A DNA stretch of 64,000 nucleotides from F1-80-MAGs062 sp046345315 (GTDB lineage Bacteria; Planctomycetota; Planctomycetia; Planctomycetales; Planctomycetaceae), in contig JBKDKA010000158.1 of NCBI GenBank assembly GCA_046345315.1, forward strand, positions 1-64,000, read 5' to 3'. Made by a program: the position numbers and the translations under genes. This document shows positions 27,119 through 37,088 of the stretch, piece after piece. The notes beneath the pieces were generated by a model, which saw nothing but the letters and a program-made list of their open reading frames with translations, was not told the origin of the DNA and did not search any database. Numbering within the stretch: position 1 is the stretch's first letter; each line of letters begins with the position of its first letter.

Positions 27119-27663
27119 GTTGGTGTCTCCGGAAAAGAAAGGCTTTTATTTCCGAAGAGGCAAGGCTGGCTCACCAGCAACCACTCCCTTCCGCAGGAGA
27201 CACGCACGGTGAACAGAACAGACTCTGTTGCAGTCGGTCGTTCAGAATTCGGTTTTCGCCGATTTCATTTTTTCTACTCGGACCGAAAAACATTCCAGTG
27301 AAAGCTGGAACAGATCACTTCGCAGCAATGACGACGGTGGTGCTTCGTGTCCGAATAGTTGAAGATGAAGTGGACCCCGGTCTTTGGAACAGTGGGCGCG
27401 AATGCTTAGGTGGATCCGAAAAGCGGAAACAGGTAGTCAACTGCGGCTGCTACGCCAGGCAAAGCTCGGGAGAGACGAAATGTTATGAGCCCATGACCGG
27501 AATCTTTCACCTGAACCCGGTTAAGGAGAGTCGGGCCCCGTAGGATCTTCAGGGGTGATTATGGGGCGGTTGAAAAAGCCTCCCTAATGTCTTACGCTCA
27601 GCGGGAGGCGTGGTTCGCAGGCCTGAAGCGTGAACTGTAACTTGCTTGAAGGGGCCGTTCTTG
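27119..27663. other. intergenic region before the CHAT operon
   Basis: 545 bp without a supported gene. It contains GAAGTGGACCCCGG near 27365 and the purine-rich GGTTAAGGAGAGTCGGGCCCCG near 27520-27540, which hint at an IS end or intron remnant but cannot be assigned. The promoter of the rightward CHAT operon should lie here; no clear -35/-10 pair could be picked. Confidence 0.4.
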
Positions 27664-30600
27664 GTGAAGTTGATCGTCAGGCATTTGGACGACTCGAATC
27701 CTCCGCAATTTCGCCTTGTTCGACAGAACGATGGGAAAGATGTTGGACCGCTGATGATTTCCTCTCCTCGTGGGTTTCCAGTCGAAGGGATGCCGCACAG
27801 TGAGCTGATGAAGGAGTTGCGGTGGTATCTGGAAGTGTTCCTCGACTATCCGTTCTCACCATTCACGGAGAGAGCCGAACGAATTCAAGCGGCGCTGCGT
27901 CGGTGGGGGACCGAAGCGTTCAAGTCATTGTTCGGAGGTCGTGAAGCAGGACGATTGTTTGACGCGGCTACGGAACAGCAATACGCAGAACTGCACCTAG
28001 AAATTTCCAGTGACGATCCGGCCATTCTGCATTGGCCGTGGGAAGCCCTTGAGGATCCGGAAGTCGGTGTGCTGTCTCGAACCTGCCGCATTTCACGCCG
28101 TCTCAACAAAGTCCGAGATCCGCACCCGCTGTCGGACAAGTTACCCAGAGATGTCATCAACATTCTGCTGGTAACGGCTCGGCCGTATCAGTCGGATGTG
28201 CAGTTTCGATCTGTTTCCCGTCCACTTGTCGATTTGATTGCACGTCACAAACTTCCGGCGAAGGTGACATTGTTGCGACCGCCGACACTTCAGCAGCTTG
28301 AAGAACATCTCAAGGCTCATCCAGATCACTATCACATTCTGCACTTCGATGGTCATGGATCCTATGGCAAGACTGTCCCTCAGCCAGGACCACATCAACT
28401 GACGCTGCAGGGGCCACAGGGGAAATTGGTCTTCGAAGACGCCAGCGGCGAGCCTGATCCACAGCCTGCAACTGTGTTGAGCGAACTGATGCGAGATCAT
28501 CGAATCGCGGCTGTGGTTCTGAATGCCTGCCAGTCAGCGATGGTCGATGATGATGCTGACAGTGCCTTTGCGTCAGTTGCAGCGGGTCTGCAGCAGTCCG
28601 GAGTTCGCAGTGTGGTGGCGATGGCCTATTCGCTGTACGTCAGCGGAGCCCAGGAGTTCTTGCCAGCCTTCTACCAGCGACTTTTTGAAACGGGAGATGC
28701 TGCGGAAGCAACTCGAGCCGGTCGTCGACAGGCGATGATACAACCGGATCGTGTCTGTGCTCGCGGGCGTTTTCCGTTGGGAGACTGGCTGGTTCCTGTC
28801 TTGTACGAACAGCGGCCTGTGGACCTGCGGTTTCGTGTGAACGACGCTCAAGCTGCCGTGGAAGTCGAACTGAATGCGGGATCAATTCCTGATGAAGCAC
28901 GGGATCTGCAAAACCCCTACGGCTTCATCGGACGAGATGGAGCTGTACTTGAACTTGAACGAGCAATGCATCGGCCTCCGGCGGGGATTTTGATACAAGG
29001 GCTTGGCGGAGTTGGCAAGACGACCTTGTGTCGTGGCTTTATCGACTGGCTGGTGAAAACCAACGGACTGCCCAAAGGATGTTTCTGGTTATCGTTCCAG
29101 GAAATTCGCAGTGCGGAGTTTGTGATCAACCATCTGGTCGGTACGCTCTTCGGCACAAATGCCTTGGCAGCTCCGATCGATCAGAAACTGGGTGCCTTGA
29201 CCCGCACGCTACGTGAGAATCAATATCTGATTGTCTGGGACAACTTCGAGGTCGTGTGTGGCAGTGCAGCGGACGGGCACGCGTCCAATCTGACTGAGGC
29301 AATTCCGAAGATTCTGGCGGATCTGTTGCAGGGGTTGCGAGGCGGCAAAACGAAAGTGCTGATCACCAGTCGCAGCAGCGAAGACTGGCTGCCTCCAACG
29401 GATTGTTTTCGGATTCCCATCCGCGGACTGGCGGGTGAAGAACGGTGGGAGTTTTGCGACGCTATCGTTCGGGACTTCGGGCTCAAAGTCGATCGCAACC
29501 AGAACGACTGGAAGAAGCTGATCGATGAACTGGAAGGACATCCGCTGGCCATGCGAGTCGTCCTGTCCAGGCTACCCTCGGCGTCACCGTCTCAACTGAT
29601 GTCTGGTCTGGCTGCCAACCTGAAGCAATTTCACGGACTGGATGCAGAGTCCGCAAAGATGTTTGCAACGCTGAAGTTTGTTCAAGACGGTCTGCCTGCC
29701 GAATTGCAGACCTGGCTAACGCCCTTGTCACTGCATGAACGTTTTGTCGATGCGGATTATCTGAAGTTCATGGGCAAGCAATTACCCGAACGCGTGCGTG
29801 ATGCAGACTCCGCCGTTAATCGCCTGATGTTGCTGCTTTCAACTGCGGGATTGCTTACCAGCATCGGTCAGGGGATGTATGAAATGCATCCAGTTTTGAG
29901 CAGATTTCTGCAGCAATTCTTCCCCATTGCGTGTTCGGCAGAATTTGTGACGGCGTGGCAGCGATGCTTTGTCGACGTCATGGGGCGTATCGCAGATCAC
30001 TTTGCTCCGAAGGAGCTTCATGAGCAGCGAGGCGCCTTTCGCATTCATGGAGCCAGCTTTCGCCGCGCGCTGGATTTGGCCATCGATATGGGCATTGCAC
30101 CCCATATTACCGTATTGAGGGAATCCCTCGCCGCCTACGCGATGAACTCCAGACGTTTTCAGGAAGCGAATCAATTGTTTCTGAATGTCGCGGAAAATGG
30201 TAGGAAAAGCAGAGATCCTGACGGAGAGGCGGCGGCTTATCATCACTTGGGGTTCATCGCTCAGGAGCAGCGAGACTTCGCAACCGCCGAGCAGTGGTAT
30301 CGAAAATCACTCGACATCGATGAGAAGCATGGGAACGACAACGGCGCGGCCAACACTTATCGCCAGTTGGGCTTCGTCGCTCACGAGCAGTGCGACTTCG
30401 CGACGGCCGAGCAGTGGTGTCGAAAATCGCTCGAAGTTTTTGAGAAGCAGGGTAACGAACTCGGCTCGGCAAGCATCTATCACCAGTTGGGAATCATCGC
30501 TCAGGTCCAGCGCGACTTTGCGACGGCCGAGAAGTGGTACCTAAAATCGCTCGCCTTCGAAGAGAAGCAGGGGAACGAACTCGGCGCGGCCAGGAACTAT

Positions 30601-31188
30601 TGCCAGTTGGGCATCATTGCTCAGGAGCAGCGCGACTTTGTGACGGCCGAGCAGTGGTATCGAAAATCACTCGACATCGATGAGAAGCACGGGAACGACA
30701 ACGGCTCAGCCAGGGGCTATCACAACTTGGGCAGACTCGCTGGGGAGCATCGCGACTTTGCGACGGCAGAACAGTGGTATCGAAAATCACTCGACATCAC
30801 AGAAAAGGAGGGGAATGAACTTGGCGCGGCCAACACCTATCACCAGCTGGGCATCATTGCTCACATGCAGCGCGACTTTGCGACGGCCGAACAGTGGTAT
30901 CGAAAATCGCTCGCCATCAAAGAGAAGCAGGGGAACGAACACGGAGCGGCAAGCACCTCCTGGCAACTGGGACAAATGGCTCAGTCGCAAGGACGACAGT
31001 TTGATGCGGCCAGGTACTTCCTGCAGTCGTTTTCGGTTTTTCGAAAGAACGACCCGAGGTACTCTCAAATGGCACGAGACGGCTTTACTACAGCGTGGCG
31101 GAAATGCAGCGACTACGAACAACAAGAGTTACGAAGGCTTTGGCACAACGAGAATCTTGGTGAGTTTCCAGAGGGAGAATCCACATGA
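27664..31188 (+). CDS. CHAT protease - STAND NTPase - TPR protein
   Basis: About 1174 aa. I take GTG 27664 (or TTG 27661) because AAGGGG lies 6-9 nt upstream. Domains in order: an N-terminal region (1-150) typical of CHAT proteins; a CHAT caspase-like cysteine protease domain (about 150-370) with catalytic His in LHFDGHGSYG (near 229) and Cys in LNACQSAM (near 286); an NB-ARC-like STAND NTPase with Walker A GLGGVGKTTL (near 447), Walker B LIVWDNFEV (near 525) and sensor VLITSRSSEDW; a winged-helix-like region; and a C-terminal array of six to seven 40-residue TPRs (about 852-1115). Such proteins fit ligand-gated proteases that oligomerise on sensing a trigger. It is the first gene of a three-gene operon; the next gene starts four bases before its stop. 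Confidence 0.88.
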   Translation: MKLIVRHLDDSNPPQFRLVRQNDGKDVGPLMISSPRGFPVEGMPHSELMKELRWYLEVFLDYPFSPFTERAERIQAALRRWGTEAFKSLFGGREAGRLFDAATEQQYAELHLEISSDDPAILHWPWEALEDPEVGVLSRTCRISRRLNKVRDPHPLSDKLPRDVINILLVTARPYQSDVQFRSVSRPLVDLIARHKLPAKVTLLRPPTLQQLEEHLKAHPDHYHILHFDGHGSYGKTVPQPGPHQLTLQGPQGKLVFEDASGEPDPQPATVLSELMRDHRIAAVVLNACQSAMVDDDADSAFASVAAGLQQSGVRSVVAMAYSLYVSGAQEFLPAFYQRLFETGDAAEATRAGRRQAMIQPDRVCARGRFPLGDWLVPVLYEQRPVDLRFRVNDAQAAVEVELNAGSIPDEARDLQNPYGFIGRDGAVLELERAMHRPPAGILIQGLGGVGKTTLCRGFIDWLVKTNGLPKGCFWLSFQEIRSAEFVINHLVGTLFGTNALAAPIDQKLGALTRTLRENQYLIVWDNFEVVCGSAADGHASNLTEAIPKILADLLQGLRGGKTKVLITSRSSEDWLPPTDCFRIPIRGLAGEERWEFCDAIVRDFGLKVDRNQNDWKKLIDELEGHPLAMRVVLSRLPSASPSQLMSGLAANLKQFHGLDAESAKMFATLKFVQDGLPAELQTWLTPLSLHERFVDADYLKFMGKQLPERVRDADSAVNRLMLLLSTAGLLTSIGQGMYEMHPVLSRFLQQFFPIACSAEFVTAWQRCFVDVMGRIADHFAPKELHEQRGAFRIHGASFRRALDLAIDMGIAPHITVLRESLAAYAMNSRRFQEANQLFLNVAENGRKSRDPDGEAAAYHHLGFIAQEQRDFATAEQWYRKSLDIDEKHGNDNGAANTYRQLGFVAHEQCDFATAEQWCRKSLEVFEKQGNELGSASIYHQLGIIAQVQRDFATAEKWYLKSLAFEEKQGNELGAARNYCQLGIIAQEQRDFVTAEQWYRKSLDIDEKHGNDNGSARGYHNLGRLAGEHRDFATAEQWYRKSLDITEKEGNELGAANTYHQLGIIAHMQRDFATAEQWYRKSLAIKEKQGNEHGAASTSWQLGQMAQSQGRQFDAARYFLQSFSVFRKNDPRYSQMARDGFTTAWRKCSDYEQQELRRLWHNENLGEFPEGEST
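30221..31000 (+). repeat. 120-bp tandem repeats encoding TPRs
   Basis: Six to seven nearly identical 120-bp units in the CHAT gene, each encoding about YHQLGIIAQEQRDFATAEQW followed by YRKSLDIxEKxGNExGAA. The similarity holds at the DNA level (for example GACTTTGCGACGGCCGA recurs), which points to recent expansion or gene conversion and would let copy number change by recombination. Confidence 0.9.
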
Positions 31189-32993
31189 ATCGAGCCATCG
31201 TCCTGATTGGCGTTCAGAACGCCCGCAGTCTTCCTGTGCTGCAGGCTGTGCTAGCCGGAGTGGCCGGCATGGAGGAGTGGGCGAACTCGCAGGGGATTCC
31301 GACCGAGCGAATTCGAAGAGTCACCGACGAATCGGCAGACGTCACACCGAAACGCATCAAAGATGCCATCATCGAACTGCTGCAGCCGGGTGACCTGGAG
31401 CAGTTAATCATCTATTTCGCAGGTCACGGAATCAACGTCGGCTGGTCAGAATACTGGCTGCTGTCGGATGCCATCAGCGATTCCAACGCGGCAGTGAATG
31501 TCAAGGCGAGCGAAGAACGGGCTCGTCACTGCGGCATTCCCCATATAGTCTTCATTTCCGATGCCTGCCGATCGGCTGCCGCTGGTATTCAGGCTCAGGG
31601 AATCCTGGGCAGTACGATCTTTCCGAACCCGAACGCAGTCGGTCCGGAAATGGAAGTCGATCTGTTCTTCGCGACGTTGGTTGGCGATCCTGCTCTGGAG
31701 ATCAACGATCCCGCCGTGGCTGCTCAGACATTTCAGGCCGTCTACACCGAAGCTCTTCTGGAAGTGCTTCGAGGCAAGCATCCTGTCGTCACAGTCCCTG
31801 ACACCAACATCGGCGGAATCGTCGTACGCCCTTGGCCACTGAAGAAGTTTCTGGCCAAAGAGCTACCGATCCGAGTCTTTCAGGCAACTAGCGGACCGAA
31901 CCCGCGTTCTCAGCAGCCTGATGCCCGAATCGGTTCCAACCCAGAGGCCTGGATTTCACTGATCCCGGCGATGACTGTTGGCTCACCACCACCAACGTTC
32001 ACCGGCCCGCCGCCCAATGATGCTCAGGAGCATTCTGAACTGGCCATCGTCGCTGCTGATCGGACATCGATAGCCACTCGATCGATTCTTTCCGAAGACG
32101 GATTGCAACTGGAATCAGTCCTGTCGTCCATTCCGATGGCGGAGTCCATGACTCGGCATGATCTCGACATTTTCAGCCGGCAGAACCGCAGATTCCGCGA
32201 TGACGCTCGATCCATGTCACGTCCCTTCGGACCCCTGCACATGGAAACACGCTGCGGCTTCAAGATTCGCGGTGCTCGAATTCTGAAGTGTACCGGCGCC
32301 ATGCCTTCCGGCGTGTTTGACGATAGTACGGGAGCCCACACAGTCGTTCCCGAGCATACTGCTTGCAGCTACCTTCTGGAGTTTGAAAACGGAACCGGAG
32401 CCTTACTGCCCGCGATTGGCGGCTTTCTGGCCAGTCTGACGTTTGAAGGCCACCAGCTGGTCGATGTCGCCTATGAACCGTCGGAATTCACAGATCGCTG
32501 GAATGAATTTAACAGCCGGGCGGACGACATTCGAGCACTTCGTGCAACCATCGCCGCTGCAACTCGCATGGGGACATTCCGCCTGGAAGGCGACGACGCG
32601 GCACTACTAGCACGCCGTATGCGGTTGGAAAATGGAATTGATCCATCGCTGGCTCTGTATGCAGCTCACGCGTACCGCGATCAGGGGAATCGCGATCGAC
32701 TTCGGGAGATGGCTGGCTTCATACGGGAGTATCTTGGCTTCTGCCCTTTTGACATTGCCCTGCTGAGTGGACAACTCAACGAAAACCTCGCTGACCCGTT
32801 CCGCGATCACGTGTTTCCGTTTTTGCCCATGCTGACACAAAGCTGGGCTTTGCTTCCGGCCTACGATGTCAGACTGGCGGAGGGACTGGAAAACATCTCA
32901 CGTCATGTGCTGTCAAATTCGTTGTGGACATTACTGAATCCAGACGGTGTTCGTCTGGTTGCCGACGTTCTTCAGAAGGGAAAAGTTCAATGA
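31185..32993 (+). CDS. caspase-like cysteine protease (peptidase C14 type)
   Basis: A 602-aa protein whose N-terminal 230 residues form a caspase-hemoglobinase fold: catalytic His81 in IIYFAGHGI and Cys128 in VFISDACRSA. The region before the His (ERIRRVTDESADVTPKRIKDAI) matches the bacterial C14 pattern. Residues 230-300 are proline-rich and probably a linker; the remaining 300 residues form an unrecognised, mostly helical domain with CGFKIRGARILKCTGAMPSG near 360. ATG 31185 overlaps the stop of the CHAT gene (ATGA), and its own stop overlaps the hydrolase start the same way, so the three are made together. It could be a second protease activated by the CHAT protein, or itself an effector. 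Confidence 0.85.
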   Translation: MNRAIVLIGVQNARSLPVLQAVLAGVAGMEEWANSQGIPTERIRRVTDESADVTPKRIKDAIIELLQPGDLEQLIIYFAGHGINVGWSEYWLLSDAISDSNAAVNVKASEERARHCGIPHIVFISDACRSAAAGIQAQGILGSTIFPNPNAVGPEMEVDLFFATLVGDPALEINDPAVAAQTFQAVYTEALLEVLRGKHPVVTVPDTNIGGIVVRPWPLKKFLAKELPIRVFQATSGPNPRSQQPDARIGSNPEAWISLIPAMTVGSPPPTFTGPPPNDAQEHSELAIVAADRTSIATRSILSEDGLQLESVLSSIPMAESMTRHDLDIFSRQNRRFRDDARSMSRPFGPLHMETRCGFKIRGARILKCTGAMPSGVFDDSTGAHTVVPEHTACSYLLEFENGTGALLPAIGGFLASLTFEGHQLVDVAYEPSEFTDRWNEFNSRADDIRALRATIAAATRMGTFRLEGDDAALLARRMRLENGIDPSLALYAAHAYRDQGNRDRLREMAGFIREYLGFCPFDIALLSGQLNENLADPFRDHVFPFLPMLTQSWALLPAYDVRLAEGLENISRHVLSNSLWTLLNPDGVRLVADVLQKGKVQ

Positions 32994-33877
32994 CACGACA
33001 ACTGGTATTCATTCATGGGCGTTCACAGGAGAACAAGAATGCCACGGCTTTGAAGGCCGAGTGGATTGACTCATGGAAGAAAGGGCTTGCAAAGAACGGG
33101 CTTTCATTGCCGGTCTCCGATGACAATATCCGCTTTCCATACTACGGTCAGACACTGTTTGACCTCGTGAACCACGTGCCAGCCGGCGACGTCGCTGACG
33201 TAATCGTTCGAGGAGCCGATACAAACGAAAAGGAAGCGATCTTCGTCAGGAATTTTGTGATTGAGATTCAACAGCAGTTGGGAATCACGGAATTCCAGGT
33301 GCAGGAGTTAACGGCGGAAACAATCTCAGAACGCGGGCCGCTGAACTGGAAATGGGTCCGATCGGTGCTCAAGGCCCTCGATAAACATGTGCCGGGTGCA
33401 AGCAGCACGAGCATTTCGCTGGCGACGCGAGACGTTTACCTCTACCTGAAGAATCCCGGTTTCCAGAACGTCATTGATACGGGGGTTCGGAAGGCGTTTA
33501 CTCCCGGAGTGGAGACCGTCGTTGTTGGGCACTCGCTGGGCTCCATCGTGTCGTACAATCTGCTTCGACGCGATGGCAAAGATCTTGGCTGGAAGGTACC
33601 GCTCTTTGTAACTCTCGGTGCTCCATTGGCTGTCACGGCCGTCAAAGATGCCCTGAAGCCTGTGAAGCATCCTGGCTGCGTCTCGAAGTGGTTTAACGCG
33701 ATGGACAGCCGTGACATCGTCGCTTTGCATCCGCTGGATGCCGCTCACTTCCCAGTGACGCCGACCATTGAGAACAAGACGAATGTCGATAACCCGACCG
33801 AGAACCGACACGGTATTTCGGGTTATCTGAGCGATGCCGTGGTCGCAAAACGAATCTATGACGCGCTGAAGTCCTGA
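32990..33877 (+). CDS. alpha/beta hydrolase (lipase/esterase-like)
   Basis: A 295-aa alpha/beta hydrolase starting MTRQLVFIHGRSQENKN. The oxyanion-side FIHGR block lies near residue 10 and the nucleophile elbow VVGHSLGS near 182 (Ser in GHSLG). A candidate catalytic acid lies in NAMDSRDIVAL, and the His in NRHGISGYL near the C terminus. There is no signal peptide, so it is cytoplasmic. It is the last gene of the operon, overlapping the caspase-like stop by four bases. Its substrate could be a membrane lipid or another ester; given two putative proteases upstream, a role as a proteolytically controlled effector is a reasonable hypothesis. Confidence 0.82.
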   Translation: MTRQLVFIHGRSQENKNATALKAEWIDSWKKGLAKNGLSLPVSDDNIRFPYYGQTLFDLVNHVPAGDVADVIVRGADTNEKEAIFVRNFVIEIQQQLGITEFQVQELTAETISERGPLNWKWVRSVLKALDKHVPGASSTSISLATRDVYLYLKNPGFQNVIDTGVRKAFTPGVETVVVGHSLGSIVSYNLLRRDGKDLGWKVPLFVTLGAPLAVTAVKDALKPVKHPGCVSKWFNAMDSRDIVALHPLDAAHFPVTPTIENKTNVDNPTENRHGISGYLSDAVVAKRIYDALKS

Positions 33878-34856
33878 CACACGGAGAACTAAACACACAC
33901 CTGTGTGTATGCGTCCTTTGCATCGATATTTCAATCGGATTGCGGCGTTCAATTGTGTGCCTTACAGTGTTGTTCAGACGCTGAGTTGATTTCGCTGAAT
34001 CGCTTTGGCATCTTTTGGATACGGGTGTTACCTGCTTTTCTATCCCCTTGGATACAGATTCAGCATTTTTTTTCACACTTTTACCCAACAGGATTGTTCA
34101 TCCACTGATCCGGTCAGATCGACCGATTTCCCTCCGACGCGTTGAATCAAGCAGATGTTCGCCACATCGGTCGTGATCATCAATGTGCGCTGGTGACATT
34201 CAATCCGTCGTTTTGAGGCTGAATTAATCTGAACTTTTGTGCGAACTACGCAAACCCGGCCAAACCCGCACACCGGGTCCGGTCGAAAAGACCACTCGAA
34301 AAACCAGCAAATATCAGCTTACACTCGTCAAAACCCTGGCCGATTTTGACTCGCAAATCAGTGGCCAGTTTTAACCCGCGCAATGACAGACATGCGTCAA
34401 CCTCGTTTTCTCCCGAACCTGCCGAAAACCCAAAGCAGCATTGTTGAAACAGTTCATGAGGAGATCGCATCACAGGCCAAACAGCGACCCGTTTTGATGA
34501 CGAGTCGCTTTAACCAATCCCATCAGCAACAGCGATCACTTCCTTTGTGACGAGTGCTGTACGCTCCATCTTGTTGAACTAGCTTCCGCATATCGCGAAA
34601 TGTTTTGAATAAAGCGTTCTCAGCTTCGATCTCTCGATTCCTGACGCCGCAACCTGTTTTTGAGCGAGATTTGGAAATCTCGAATCTCGGGGCCAGCCAA
34701 TGCTCAGTATCCAGTGCCGAAAACAAATCTCACGTCAGCAGCTCAGCCTCGACAGCTTACGACCTGACACTGTGTCTTCCACCAGGGATTGTTGCTCGAG
34801 TGGCTGAATTCGAATTCTGGAGCCAAATGATTCCCTGTCAGAACTATCTCGAAACT
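33878..34856. other. intergenic region without a recognised gene
   Basis: Almost 1 kb between two convergent operons. A palindrome ACACACCTGTGTGT lies just after the hydrolase stop, near 33895-33908. Several frames on both strands are open for 60-230 codons, but codon use is not coding-like and no family resemblance is seen. Confidence 0.5.
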
Positions 34857-36320
34857 CTATCCCGCTTCGGCAGCGAAGCGGTCGGCTATCTCCGAAGCGA
34901 GAATCCAATCACCGCTCATGACCGCCTCGAACGCTTGCTGATATACCCTTTGCGGGACTGGAAGTCTTGGCATGAGCAGCTGGAGAGAACTGATATCGCC
35001 AGGTTCGAGCTTCTTCAGCCCACGCGCATACGTGCGCTGAGCCGCCTCAATCTGCCTACGAGCTGTCGTTGTCAAGAGCATCAACGCCCATGCACAACGA
35101 GTCTCCCTGGGAATGTCGTTGGTAAATCGTACGGTGTACAGCGTGTTGGTTGCGCACAGTCGTGGTGTGTCGTTGAAACAAACGACCGGTCCATGCTGAG
35201 TCATTCCACTCAGAAAACCATGTGGTTGTGGCGGAAGCCGCGTACGCCACCAAGGGGTCCGGTTCCGAACTTTGAATGCGTCCCGTCGGCATCCTCCTTT
35301 TTCTGACTCCAGCTCAAGATATGCTCGTACATGCACATTGTCTAAATCGGAATCATGCGGTCGGAACAGCCAAACACGTTCATTATCATCACGGTAGTCA
35401 TTCCATACACCCTTGGTGATCGTCGGACAAAGCAGATGTCGTGCACGCGTTACGACCGGGCGAAGCGAGGATTTGGGAAGTCTGTGTTCGAGCCGCTGTG
35501 ATTCGCTGAGGAGAAAATAGTCAGAATCCCCGGTAACGGCCCCAATCCCGATACTCATCACATTTCGAAGCATGACATGATCAGGCCTCAATCGGCAACC
35601 AGTCGTTTCCTTCACTTTTTGTTTTGTCGTGCGACTCGTTTTCAGACTCGAAACCAAGCCCTGAAGATTTCTGTGCTGGCTCCGAATGACCGTTGCGGAC
35701 CTGTTACCGAATCCGCGACAGAAAAGAACCACAGCACCTTCATCGACAGCATCGAATATTGGAACCTCGCATCGATGAACACGGTATTCACCGAACAGCT
35801 CGGGCAACTCATTGCGAAGCATCGAGGCGTATCCTGCGTATTCAAAAGAGGCAGGCAATACGAATCCGAGTGAGCCACCGGGGCGTAGTAGACGCAGGAC
35901 AGCACACAGGAATGCGTACCAACAATTTGATCCAGCAGATACGCGAATACCAGCAGGAGTTTGATGCAACAGAGCCGCATCGCGAATTTTTGCTGGAACG
36001 TTCCGTAAGGAGATGTACGGAGGATTTGCAATGATGCGGTCGAAACGCGAGGTGGTTCGCGCTGCCCAATCGAGGAATTCGGTGGACCGCTTTACACGGC
36101 CAAGTTGATCGTTCGGCTCTGAGGTCTTGGCAAGGTCAAGGCCAACAATACGCTGCTTCTCTGTTCCGCCGCGCGAGATCGCCTCCAACAAGGCACCTTT
36201 TCCCACGCAGGGCTCCAGCCAGCGGGATGTCGGTGTGTCCCCTAGCGCGGCAACCAGCGCATCCGCGAGCAATTGCGGCGTATAGACATTGCAGGAGGCA
36301 GGAGGGATAAGCTGACGCAC
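34857..36320 (-). CDS. N6-adenine-type DNA methyltransferase
   Basis: A 487-aa methyltransferase of the gamma N6-adenine (TaqI/type I M-like) class. Motif X-like start NVYTPQLLADALV (11-23), SAM-binding motif I LEPCVGKGALL (35-45), and catalytic motif IV IANPPYISL (97-105), then RPGGSLGFVLPASF (motif VI). The C-terminal half (about 260-470) should hold the target-recognition domain. It is the last gene of a leftward four-gene unit after a GHKL ATPase, a receiver protein and an unknown gene. No separate endonuclease is evident, so either one of the partners is the nuclease or the enzyme only marks self DNA. It could also combine both activities as a type IIG enzyme, but I see no PD-(D/E)XK motif. 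Confidence 0.82.
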   Translation of the reverse strand: MRQLIPPASCNVYTPQLLADALVAALGDTPTSRWLEPCVGKGALLEAISRGGTEKQRIVGLDLAKTSEPNDQLGRVKRSTEFLDWAARTTSRFDRIIANPPYISLRNVPAKIRDAALLHQTPAGIRVSAGSNCWYAFLCAVLRLLRPGGSLGFVLPASFEYAGYASMLRNELPELFGEYRVHRCEVPIFDAVDEGAVVLFCRGFGNRSATVIRSQHRNLQGLVSSLKTSRTTKQKVKETTGCRLRPDHVMLRNVMSIGIGAVTGDSDYFLLSESQRLEHRLPKSSLRPVVTRARHLLCPTITKGVWNDYRDDNERVWLFRPHDSDLDNVHVRAYLELESEKGGCRRDAFKVRNRTPWWRTRLPPQPHGFLSGMTQHGPVVCFNDTPRLCATNTLYTVRFTNDIPRETRCAWALMLLTTTARRQIEAAQRTYARGLKKLEPGDISSLQLLMPRLPVPQRVYQQAFEAVMSGDWILASEIADRFAAEAG

Positions 36321-36329
36321 CGACTAATT

Positions 36330-37088
36330 CTACTCCTCGAACAATGCGTCACCTTGGCGCGGCTTTGCTCGCTTGAGCGCGAGCCAAGGTGAGCCGCTAT
36401 CACAGGAGTCAACTTGACGAAGTTTCCAGTTTAACAGCTGCTTAAGACGCAACTTCTGGTTCCGTGTCCAGAACATAAGATCATGATCATTACCAACAAG
36501 TCGTTGTTGCCACGTATCTTGAAACAGTTCCCCAAGAAAGAACTCAATTGCTGACATCGGAGTTACAAACAGAGTTGGCAGACGGGGCACTGGCACATTT
36601 TTGGGAAACAGTTGGTCCGTGTCGTCACCAAATACCTGCGTGTGAAAAAAACACCCCGGAGAATCGGCGGCACCACATTCTACACGCCATCGAGCGATCT
36701 CAGTTCTATCTCCTTCACTCTCACAAATGCGAAGTCGGATAGAGGCATTGCCACACACCTCGAACACCTTCGCTGCGCCTTTCCTGATCGGGCAATTCCT
36801 CAACTGCCAACACCACGTCATTTCGCCGAATACCTTTCGTGGTCCCCTTCGCTCGCCTCTTTCGTATTCGAATGTGTCGAGAGTTCGAACTGGCAATTCC
36901 TGATCGACTTTCCAAAACGCGGGCCGGTCTCCGTTATTGGTTTGCAATTGGCTAAGTTGGTCCCGAAGTCGCTGGAACACTCCTTGGGCGCTGGCATCCA
37001 AGAACCTGTTTTTCGCGAGATTTTCTATCGCACGAAGCTCTTGCATGAAATTCGCGAAGTTAAACCGCAGGGGCTCAAAGTCATTCAT
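36330..37088 (-). CDS. unknown protein of the GHKL/methylase operon
   Basis: A 252-aa protein (MNDFEPLRFNFANFMQEL) of no family I recognise. It starts one base into the receiver gene's stop (TAATG), and ends 9 bp before the methyltransferase, so it is an integral member of the operon. The first 55 residues are helical; the middle is beta-rich (KVFEVCGNASIRLRICESEGD, EIARWRVECGA). SPGCFFHTQVFGDD and VTPMSAIEFFLGELFQDTWQQ are distinctive motifs by which homologues could be found. Candidate roles are effector or adaptor; none is supported by a catalytic motif. Confidence 0.65.
   Translation of the reverse strand: MNDFEPLRFNFANFMQELRAIENLAKNRFLDASAQGVFQRLRDQLSQLQTNNGDRPAFWKVDQELPVRTLDTFEYERGERRGPRKVFGEMTWCWQLRNCPIRKGAAKVFEVCGNASIRLRICESEGDRTEIARWRVECGAADSPGCFFHTQVFGDDTDQLFPKNVPVPRLPTLFVTPMSAIEFFLGELFQDTWQQRLVGNDHDLMFWTRNQKLRLKQLLNWKLRQVDSCDSGSPWLALKRAKPRQGDALFEE

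Noticed and set aside
27310..27560. possible group II intron or IS3 end remnant
   Set aside because: A few short resemblances only; no domain V hairpin or matching terminal repeat could be drawn with confidence.
34523..34726. 67-codon minus-strand frame, possible degraded transposase
   Set aside because: No catalytic motif and no consistent frame; not supportable by eye.
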